Origin: Ampelomyces quisqualis
Taxonomy: Eukaryota > Ascomycota > Dothideomycetes > Pleosporales > Phaeosphaeriaceae
DNA length: 64,000 nt
Assembly (NCBI GenBank): GCA_018398575.1
Contig: JAGTXZ010000018.1
Location: 2,976,001-3,040,000, forward strand
Direction: 5' to 3'
Notes under the pieces: generated by a model
What the model was told of the DNA's origin: nothing
The model's input: the letters and a program-made list of their open reading frames with translations, nothing else
Database searches by the model: none
Position numbers and translations under genes: made by a program
In this document: positions 51,777-60,760 of the stretch, in pieces
How positions within the stretch are numbered: position 1 is the first letter of the stretch
Layout: every line of letters starts with the position of its first letter

Positions 51777-53265
51777 ATGTGGGAGCTTTGTTGCTATCAC
51801 AGGTTGATCAAATATCTTGAAGCATTGAAAATGATGGCACAAAACCATCCAGACCGGACCTTCCGAAAAGATAAGGCTGAGGCAATTGGCAACCTCGCCG
51901 CCACAGACCCTAAGCAAGACGCACATCGGCATGAAGTAATAGCAGATCCCGAGCTGAAGCTTTTCGCTACATCCTTTGAAGGTAAGACTGAAGAGGAGAA
52001 GAGTTTTATGCGGAAGGTATATTTGTATCTCATGCCTACTCTCTGTATACTCTACTGACTCTCGTGCATGGTAAGCCGAATTTGCCCACACTTCATTGCA
52101 CAAAGCTGACACCCTGCTAGGATCGTACTGCTATCGGCAAAGCGAGAGTCGCTAGCATGGACAAAAACCTTGGTCTGAAATCGAACCATCGTCATATTCC
52201 AGCTCGGATGTATCATCTTCAAAGTCCCTTCCAAGTTAGTTCGATTGCCATCGAAAGGATTACACAGTGACTCACGAAAATGCAGTATGGCACTGTATCG
52301 TATCCGATCTTCCATAGGGATACCAGCAGTGTTTGCACACTCATGGCTCTGGTCCGAACTCCCGCGCAACTGATCGCCGTACGCTTATGTCTCGGTGTCA
52401 CAGAAGCGACCTTCTCGCCAGCCGTACTACTCATAATATCAAACTGGTACCGACCACACAAGCAATCGAAGCGTTTCATGTGTTTCTTCCCAGCTAACAT
52501 CCTGCCAGGTGTGTTCGGTGGTGACATCTACGGCGCGATTGTCGACAGCTTGGCTGGCATATACGGCAATGATGCTTGCTTCTCAGATGTCTTTTCTTCC
52601 CCCCTGACTCTTTAGGCGTCTGCGGCTGGCTTCCTGCATTATTTGGTATGCAAGCCCTCCACCATAAAGATGTTGGTGAATGTCATGGGCAACTTGGCAT
52701 AGATTTTAACAGTCATAGATTTTCGGCGGAGGATGCGTCCAAGTATCCGGTAGGCTTCGAGACGTATGCTGGCGTTTGGTGCTGCGATTTGTGTGACGGC
52801 GTTCTTCTTGCTTAGGCAGAGTCCTTCAAAGTCGAAGCTTCAACTTGCATAGCTACTTATAGGTTGAAGTTTAGATTCTGAGGAGTCTTGCACATACACT
52901 ACTATCTTCCAGTGCTGCGCTTCCTGGCCTTTGCCCTACGGTTGATTAGCTATTACAGAACAGGATTCCAGAGCTTGATGCCTTCGATGTAGTTGTTGAT
53001 TATTGCGTTGGCTGTTTGTTGGGCAAACTTCGTTGCTATAATGATTATGTTGTTGCACAAACGTCCTGCTCCGTTGTTTGAAGGTCCGAGTTACCGGTAT
53101 CATTGTGAAAGTGATTCTCAAAAATCATGGCAGAATAACGAAGCGCATCACGTTCCAAATTCTGAACCAAGTACCACCCCCTATCTTCGCAGTATCATGG
53201 CAACCAAAGCGGTGGAATGTTTTATTTACATGATCCCCGAACCTCCCACTGCTTTCCATCGATAA
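51777..53265 (+). pseudogene. Degenerate MFS transporter (allantoate-permease type)
   Basis: Pieces of one transporter are seen in order. A cytosolic N-terminus and first helix lie at 51831-52056 (EEKSFMRKVYLYLMPTLCIL). After a putative GTAAGC...CTAG intron come DRTAIGKARVASMDKNLGL (52123-52178). Then QLIAVRLCLGVTEATFSPAV and LIISNWYRP lie at 52365-52455, and a possible last helix (LLIIALAVCWANFVAIMIML) at 52993-53052. The first TGA (52056-52058) sits where a codon such as CGA would continue the protein. Later parts change frame and lack several helices. This is the dicarboxylate/allantoate permease layout, so the gene is a decayed transporter. Exact borders are approximate. Confidence 0.6.
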
Positions 53266-54445
53266 TATGAGCCCTGTCTGTTCTATATCCGTTTATGAAT
53301 GTCTCGAATGGAGCAATGCGTAGTATCTAGCATGTCAAAGAACGTATCAGAAACTGTCGACTACCGATTGAGTTCTCAAAGCGGGCCCAGTCGTTTCGAG
53401 GCCTCAGTGCTTGTAGATGGAATAGTAGATCTACCTACGAGTTGACGGAAAAAACAGTGCGGTTGAGAAGCACCTCGAAGGTAAAAGTTAAAATATGGCT
53501 GGATTTTACCAGTCTGCTCCTTTGCGAAGCTGGAGTTCGGACGATCGTGGGACTGAGCAGGAGGGTACGTAGGAAAGTAGCCAAATCCGATTGTCAATAT
53601 GCATGATTGGACTCTGTGTTTCACCCCCAGCGTTGTTCTTGCAGGGAAAGTAAGGGCGGTACGAGATGCGGCGCTTATCAAAGGGCGGAAGACTGGAGTC
53701 GTAGGCATTGGTGAAAGGAGTCATCGTCCGAGAAGCCAACACGCCAGTAATAGTATTTCTAGCGCTCTTCGATACACCGTGAAGGCCAGCAGTGGTACCA
53801 CACAATAGTGCTGAGAATAACCACCTTCGTCACGCACCTAGAAATTCTGGCTCTGGTGGGGCAGCAAAACCCCGCGCTTGCCGTAATTTACTGCGGGACA
53901 TGAAGGAACTAGTTCAGGACTGTCTGAAGTAAGGATATCCGGTCTCATAGAACATGAATTCATGTGTCCATGCATGAATTCGGAATCAAGCAGAGTAGGA
54001 TCGAGCCATTTGCAAGTGCAAACACTACAGTAGCAAACTGGTGATCCAGCTGTGGCGAGTCACCAGGCAGGCGGTCAGAAAAGCACTGGGGTAGCAAGAC
54101 CAATGAAGTCAGGTCATTCTGCCGCCGTGGCCTCCAGCCCCATCGAAGGTGAAGGCTTTCTCATTGGGCATTGGCAAATTTGCATAGCGCTGCGTTTGCT
54201 CTGCCCAACGCAACAAGCTTGATCCGGCCTAGTCTGTCGCTAGCTCCCCCTCGCCCCGCCACGTATATTTGCCGCGTCGACTCGTCCCTCCCCTCCCCTT
54301 CTCTCGGTGTCTGCTTATTACCATACACGAGCTGTATACCTGGTCAGTTCAACTCAACGCTATCGCATCTGCTTTGACTAACAACCACCTCAGAGCACTC
54401 AATCTACTTCCTCAACTTCCTCACAAACAGCACACAACCGCCATC
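53266..54445. other. tef1 upstream region
   Basis: About 1.2 kb without a gene. It holds a perfect 9-bp inverted repeat with an 8-bp loop (53956-53981, GAATTCATG/CATGAATTC). The last 200 bases are strongly pyrimidine-rich (CTCCCCCTCGCCCC, CCCTCCCCTCCCC), the usual look of a strong fungal tef1 promoter. Confidence 0.55.
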
Positions 54446-56454
54446 ATGGGGTAAGTCCACCCGCCAGCCTCGAGTCGCGGCCTCGCCACACGTCGCACAG
54501 TACGCTAACTCCTGCCACAGTAAAGAGAAGATGCACATCAACGTGGTCGTTATCGGCCACGTTGACTCCGGAAAGTCGACCACCACCGGCCGTAAGCCTG
54601 CCCCTCCGGACGAAGCGGGGCCACTATCAGCTCACATTCGCGTACAGACTTGATCTACAAGTGCGGTGGTATTGACAAGCGTACCATCGAGAAGTTCGAG
54701 AAGGTAAGAGATCACTTCTCTTTCAGCTGGAAAGCTGCAGGCATGCAATGCGTCCTCTGAGCGCGCAGCCAATTTTGGCCATCGCAAAGAGGGGCATTTT
54801 GCGCGGTGGGGTGTGCGAACTTTTTCCCGCCAACGCTAGCCTAATTCGGCTTTCGCGAACATCAACACCATGACGCACATCCAGCAACGCCGAGAAGCAA
54901 ACTGCGACGGTGCCTGCAACGCATGCTCGCAGCTTTCTCCATCTTTCCCGGTCTTTACAATGCTAACGTCCCCCACAGGAAGCCGCCGAACTCGGCAAGG
55001 GTTCCTTCAAGTACGCATGGGTCTTGGACAAGCTCAAGGCCGAGCGTGAGCGTGGTATCACTATCGACATTGCCCTCTGGAAGTTCGAGACTCCGAAGTA
55101 CTACGTGACTGTCAGTAAGTGCACACTCTTTCTCCTACGTTGCTTGCTTGCTGTTGTTGCTCATGATGCTCTCGCTGTAGCCAGCAGCATGAGCAATTGC
55201 TGGCTTGTTACTGCCCATGAAACTCTCGCTGTAGCCAGCAGCATGAGCAATTGCTTGCTTGCTTGTTTCTGCTCATGATACTCTCGCTGTAGCCAGCAGC
55301 ATGAGCAATCCACTTATCAGCGAACTCGATAACTGACAATTTACTTAGTTGACGCCCCTGGTCACCGTGATTTCATCAAGAACATGATCACTGGTACCTC
55401 CCAGGCCGACTGCGCTATTCTCATCATCGCTGCCGGTACTGGTGAGTTCGAGGCTGGTATCTCCAAGGATGGTCAGACCCGTGAGCACGCTCTGCTTGCC
55501 TACACCCTCGGTGTCAAGCAGCTCATCGTTGCCATCAACAAGATGGACACCACCAAGTGGTCCGAGGACCGTTACCAGGAGATCATCAAGGAGACCTCCA
55601 ACTTCATCAAGAAGGTTGGATACAACCCCAAGCACGTCCCCTTCGTCCCCATCTCTGGATTCAACGGCGACAACATGATCGACGTTTCCACCAACTGCCC
55701 CTGGTACAAGGGTTGGGAGAAGGAGATCAAGACCAAGGCCACCGGCAAGACCCTCCTTGAGGCCATCGATGCCATCGAGCCACCTTCCCGCCCTACCGAC
55801 AAGCCCCTCCGCCTGCCCCTCCAGGATGTCTACAAGATTGGTGGTATTGGCACGGTTCCCGTCGGTCGTGTCGAGACCGGTATCATCAAGTCCGGCATGG
55901 TTGTCACCTTCGCCCCCGCTGGTGTCACCACTGAGGTCAAGTCCGTCGAGATGCACCACGAGCAGCTTACCGAGGGTGTCCCCGGTGACAACGTCGGCTT
56001 CAACGTCAAGAACGTTTCCGTTAAGGAGATTCGTCGTGGTAACGTTGCTGGTGACTCGAAGAACGACCCCCCCAAGGGTGCCGAGTCCTTCAACGCTCAG
56101 GTCATCGTCCTCAACCACCCTGGTCAGGTCGGCGCCGGGTACGCACCAGTCCTCGATTGCCACACTGCACACATTGCTTGCAAGTTCTCTGAGCTCCTCG
56201 AGAAGATCGACCGCCGTACTGGAAAGTCGGTTGAGAACTCCCCCAAGTTCATCAAGTCAGGTGACGCTGCCATCGTCAAGATGGTCCCCTCCAAGCCCAT
56301 GTGCGTTGAGGCTTTCACTGACTACCCCCCTCTTGGTCGTTTCGCCGTCCGTGACATGCGTCAAACCGTCGCTGTCGGTGTCATCAAGTCCGTCGTCAAG
56401 GCCGACAAGGCTGGCAAGGTCACCAAGGCTGCCCAGAAGGCGTCCAAGAAATAA
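54446..56454 (+). CDS. tef1: Translation elongation factor 1-alpha
   Basis: Five exons: 54446-54450 (ATGGG only), 54521-54591, 54648-54703, 54979-55114 and 55349-56454. The product is 457 residues, complete. EF1A is the GTPase that brings aminoacyl-tRNA to the ribosome. G-motifs are GHVDSGKST (14-22), DAPGH and NKMD. All are intact, along with GERGITID-type switch residues (RERGITIDIALWKF). The protein ends in Lys-rich KAAQKASKK. Codon bias is strong, as expected for a top-expressed gene. Introns 3 (275 nt) and 4 (234 nt) are unusually long for the window. Intron 4 holds a three-copy hairpin repeat. Long antisense frames here result from the codon bias. Confidence 0.97.
55157..55310 (+). repeat. 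Three-copy hairpin tandem repeat inside tef1 intron 4
   Basis: A 33-nt core beginning CTCTCGCTGTAGCCAGCAGC recurs at 55169, 55223 and 55281 (spacings 54 and 58). Each core is preceded by a TGCTCATGATGCT-like arm that pairs with the AGCAGCATGAGCA arm, so every unit can fold into a stem-loop. Confidence 0.85.
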
Positions 56455-57124
56455 GCGCACTCTCCTCGGGTTGCTTGTTTCTCTCCTTTCTCTAGATACC
56501 TGGTTCTGGGGATGGGGTCGCTTAGGAAAAGCTGTGATGACTTTTTGAAATGCATCATGCATAACGATCTGTGGTTTCCTGCGTAGTCCCTCCATAGACT
56601 TTACGAATGATCTGAATGAAAGTTATGGGTGGACAACTGACTGTATCATGCTTCTTCGTGATGTTACCAGCTTGTCTGTCTGTTGTTCCCTGTCTTGTCG
56701 TCTCTCACGATACATCGATTGGTGTTGAGTATTTCTCCTCCCTCACATGTACTCACGAGCCTCACCTATATGAACGACTCGACTTTCTTTTCGCCCTGTT
56801 CATACAACTCCTCGCTGAAGCTCCTGCCTTCCTCGGTTCTCACTGTACATCCTATTCAGGATGTTCTGGCTGTCGCTCATCTCGCTCTGGCTCTCGCTCA
56901 GGATGCTCTTGCTGTCGCTCAGGATGCTCTGCCATCGTGTGCAGGATGCTCCTTCCAGCAGCATGGTGCAGCCGCCTCAGGGGCTTGGAAACTCTTTTTA
57001 AGTTCCAGCTTCTGTCTCCCGTCTTCGTCTTCCAGTTCCGACATCTGTTCTGCGTCTGCTTCAGCTGCATCCTGCTTGCATCCTGCCTACAGACTGTCTT
57101 TCTGCCTCTTTCAGACTCTTCTCT
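56455..57124. other. tef1 3' region with degenerate repeats
   Basis: About 670 bases. At 56880-56960 imperfect copies of GCTCAGGATGCTCT alternate with CTTGCTGTCGCT, a composition like the tef1 intron repeats. No supported gene. Confidence 0.5.
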
Positions 57125-57595
57125 ATGGAGGACTTCTACGACGCTCGCAACGGTTCCGTCGAGTCACACATCGACGCCGCTGGCCTTCAGCTGGCGACTC
57201 TTGATCTTCCTTCCTAGTACACCAACCCCGACATCAAGGTGGCATTTTCATCAAGCTCCGAGTGGGATTCTGTGGTCAGCAAAGCACCTCTCCAGGCCGC
57301 TCCAGAATTAGCTTCAGTGCTCTCGTCTAGGCAGCCTCCCAGTCTCGACTTCTTTCGACGCCTTCCAAAGTCTCCTGCCTCCAAGCTATGGGCCTTTTAT
57401 GCTCTCCTCCTCGAACATTCTGATCTCCCGCCTGTTCTTTACATTGGGTCTGGGACCAATGCTAAGGGTGGGGTTCAGCAGCGGCATTATACGAACCAAA
57501 ATGGGGTCCAAATGCCAGCTGTATTCAGCAAGCGCCAAGTTGACCGAAGGGTTAACGTAGCTACTGCTCTTTACCAGCACCGATGGAATGATTGA
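57125..57595 (+). pseudogene. GIY-YIG-like ORF with premature TAG
   Basis: The frame from ATG 57125 starts EDFYDARNGSVESHIDAAG and meets TAG at 57215-57217. It then stays open to 57595. The second part contains PPVLYIGSGTNAKGGVQQRH, resembling the YIG half of a GIY-YIG endonuclease-like domain seen in multi-copy fungal protein families. The product then stops short of the usual domain length. The TAG lies where CAG would fit (Pro-Ser-Gln-Tyr-Thr), consistent with a C-to-T change. I read it as a truncated, inactive copy. Confidence 0.55.
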
Positions 57596-58291
57596 TTGAT
57601 TTGGTAACGTCCGTGCTACACCTCCCGTGGGGTACCCTCGTACGGCTTAAACAAAAGAGAGCTCTTCTCATAACTTGTAAGGGAAAAACGTTGTAGGGGA
57701 AAGCCCTTGTAAAGCTTGAACAAGGAGAGAGAAAATCTCTGTCTTTGTTGTGTTTAGAGAAAGAATAATGTAGAAATTAGTTTGATACGAAGATTTGCTA
57801 AAGCCTACAAACGTGAGCCCTCGCTGGCTTACTACCTAGGTGACCCTAAAATGAGAGAGTAGGATTCAAACCTACAACCTGTGGCTGGCAACTACAGGGG
57901 ATACCAGGTGCTTTACTACTGCACTATCCCTCTAAGCACTGATAGAACGCCTAGCGAACTTCAAAACTTTATAACTTAACGTAGAAAAATAAGATTAACC
58001 CCTTTTGAATAGCAGGAGATGAAGCAGCTGAAGAGCTTGGAAATGACATATTATATGACGAGTAACGTTGTAGATTACGAGCTGTGCAGCATAATGTTCC
58101 TCCTCGGCCTTGTGCTGGTATGTAATGTAACGAGCAGTAACTAGGGCGGGGGCGACCCAAATCTCTGGAAAGCACGGAGGGTTGGCGGCATCGATTGGAA
58201 GTGGCTGAGCTTGGGGCTAGTGCGGTTGCTACTCCCTGACCAAACAACTGCATCGCTCTCCAACCTCACGCCTCATCTTGCGGCTTGAGCG
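57596..58291. other. Transposon-like debris with a tRNA-like segment
   Basis: About 700 AT-richer bases unlike their flanks. On the minus strand a tRNA-like piece (about 57932-57844) is followed by an unrelated tail, the arrangement of a tRNA-derived short element. A sequence starting near 57603 and ending near 57810 (TG...CA) could instead be a solo LTR. Neither reading is proved. The last 100 bases are the leader of the next gene. Confidence 0.4.
57844..57932 (-). other. tRNA-like sequence, not a functional tRNA call
   Basis: The T-arm GTAGG-TTTGAAT-CCTAC is perfect. The D-stem GTGC/GCAC is perfect, and the acceptor AGAGGGA/TCTCTCA pairs at six of seven positions. However, the D-loop lacks the GG pair, and the span between D- and T-arms gives no normal five-pair, seven-base anticodon arm. 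Box B (GGTTTGAATCC) is one base from consensus. Confidence 0.35.
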
Positions 58292-59925
58292 ATGTCAGCT
58301 GATCTCTTCGCGGAGTTTGCCTCGGATGCAAACCATACTCAAGGAAACCAAACAACCAAGAACCCGCAACTGCCATCGCAGCCTCAATCAAGCTTCAGCT
58401 TCTTCGATAGCTTGAACACCGCACCAGCTCCAATTGCCCAGGCGCAGCCACAAGTCGTGCAACATCAGTTTCAGGATTCCGCACCAAGTAATACACACAA
58501 ATTGGCGGATGACGACAACGATGACTGGGGCGACTTTGAGGGTGGTTCCTCCACGGTTGGGCCTGCGCCACCTGCATTCGACTCAACACCAAAATCACAG
58601 CCCTCGCTAAATACTGGATACTTGGCCTTTTCTGCGCAAGATCCGTTCGCGTACAATGCAAATCCGACAGACCAGCCGCCCGAGAATACTTGGCAGCAGG
58701 CTCCCATCATTAAAGCAAAGAGGTCGGCCGATCCTCGCGTTCTTTTCGACGCAGAAGATGACTTGGGCGATGATGACGATTTTGGTGACTTTGAGGGTAC
58801 TGACACGAAAGCTGAAGCACCAGCGTCAGCCCCAGCGAGCAGCAGCTCCGCCCTGGGAGACTTACTCGGAAACATGAGCGTGTCGCATGCAGAACATACA
58901 GACGTCAGCACAAGACAAAGCAATGTAGACTCCAAGTTCGGCTCAAGTACACCGATGAAGAATACGAATCAGGGAGTTTTTGGAGGAACGAGCGGACCGA
59001 AGCATCCTGCAAAAGTAACTACGCCAATACCACCAGGTGAAGATGATGCTTGGGACACGTTCGATGATTGGGAAACTTCCAACTCTACCAAGCCTCAAGC
59101 CAACATTTCGAGCAGAAGAGCCTCGAAATCTATAGAGCCTGCTGATCATGTTACATCTCCTGCGCCTATTCTCTCCCCATCGTCAGACGACGTTCGACCC
59201 GGAGAGCTGCCACCAACCAACGTACCACCACCGGGCGTCCTTCTGTCCCTGTTTCCTTCGTTGTTCATAGACGCCCAAGAGAAGCTCTTCAAGCCCATGG
59301 CTGCACAAACATTACCGATGAGAAACAAGCTCATGGCTGAACCCACCACAATCAAGTACCTGCAAGGTTATCTCATGCTTGCGAATGTCGCTGCACATAT
59401 TATGGCGGGCAGGAAACTGCGCTGGAAACGAGACCAGCATCTGTCCCAGGGAATGCGAATTGGCCCTGCCTCGTCACGAGCTACTTCGGGAATGAAGCTG
59501 ACAGGTATCGACAAAGGTGAGAACATGAAGGAAGAAAGGGAGGCTTCCGATGTCGTGAGGGTTTGGAAAGATCAGATGGGTCGCCTTCGCCATATTGTCT
59601 CTGGTGCAAATCAGATTCGGGCTGGCGTGCTCGGTGCGGTACCGGATCTTCAGGAGACGAAACCCATCAAGACGTTGAAGCAGTCCGAGGGGGGAATACC
59701 TGCCCGCCAGCCATGCATGTTGTGCGGTCTCAAGAGGGAGGAACGGGTCACGGCGACCGACATGGCTACCGACGATAGCTTCGGGGAGTGGTGGATCGAC
59801 CAAGTAAGTATGCACCGAGGTAAGTCAAGGGTCTGTTTGCACGAGTTTGAGGGCCATGACTGATGGTGTTTACAGGATGCCGAAATTTCTGGAATCAACA
59901 CAAAGATAAGCTTCGAGGTCGATGA
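58292..59925 (+). CDS. Acidic adaptor-binding-motif protein, probable AP-1/GGA accessory factor
   Basis: Two exons, 58292-59819 and 59876-59925, with a 56-nt GTAAGT...CAG intron, give 525 residues. The N-terminal 280 residues are disordered and carry repeated acidic-aromatic motifs: DDWGDFEGG, DDDFGDFEGT and DAWDTFDDWE. Motifs of the WGDF/FGDFE kind bind the ear domains of clathrin adaptors (AP-1 gamma, GGA), so a role in Golgi-endosome trafficking is inferred. The C-terminal half is helical and conserved-looking: PPPGVLLSLFPSLFIDAQE, LQGYLMLANVAAHIMAGRKL, a CMLCGLKREER pair and FGEWWIDQVSMHRGCRNFW (completed by the splice). The small last exon (17 residues) was chosen because it rebuilds that block. 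Confidence 0.72.
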
Positions 59926-60760
59926 GATTTGCTCCAGATCTAGAACGACGCTCAACATGGGGGATCGCAGCCACATCACCCTCGACCAATAGCGATTGGC
60001 GGGGCAATGCGGAGATGAGCAGCAATCGTTTCTATGAAAGCACTCAAAATCAACATGTACACATGCAAGTGGACATCTGGACCCGAAACAGTTTGCAGCG
60101 TTGCACAATCTGATGGGCTGGGTGCGGCGTATGTGTCTATGAGATGGTGTCCGTGGCAATAGTAGGGTGCATGCGGTAAGATGATCGGAACAGCGGCGGT
60201 TCGAGGCTGGGGCACCACTGACCAGCAGCACAATTTGAAGCGGGTCGCGGGGCCAGGCGCACCTATTGGCTTTGTGTATGGGCACCATGTCGCCGTCCGG
60301 GTGTGACAGGTGATGTCAACATGTGAGATGGCTGTACTCCGTAACGCCGCCGGCTTTGTCTTGTCCTGTGAGATTAACTAAGCGTGGAATCGGACCGTGG
60401 ATTCACGTGGTCTTTGCGGGGCTTGGACACTCGCCCGTCGCATTGCAGAGACTCGCTCGTCTGCATGTTGGCCGCAATTACCATATACTGCAGTAAAAGT
60501 CCGGTGTGATTCTGCTCTGCCTCTTCGTGCTCGCATCCGCCGCCGTTTCGCATCGTCGTCTGTTCTGTCTACAAGCCACAGCACTCTTCGCCCACGCACC
60601 ATCTGCAGTCGCCAGGATCGGTGCCGTGCACGTGAAAGCCTCTGCCTGTATACGCTTGGTAGTGTCCCCAAAGAGGACGTCAGCTGCCCGTCTCGGCTGT
60701 CATTCCGCTGGCCCTTTTGCCCAGGTACGGGTCAGGAATCGTACGGCCTTGGGATAGGCC
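59926..60760. other. Intergenic region before the PAS kinase
   Basis: About 835 bases; contains one exact TACTCCGTA (60335-60343). Short ORFs with low-quality sequence only. An upstream non-coding exon of the kinase could lie here. Confidence 0.4.
60335..60343 (-). promoter_or_regulatory. TACGGAGTA 9-mer
   Basis: Exact copy (TACTCCGTA on plus), about 420 bases before the kinase start codon. Confidence 0.4.

Noticed and set aside
55345..56172. 275-codon ORF opposite tef1
   Set aside because: Caused by strong C-ending codon bias of tef1; repetitive Gly/Leu/Asp/Val translation.
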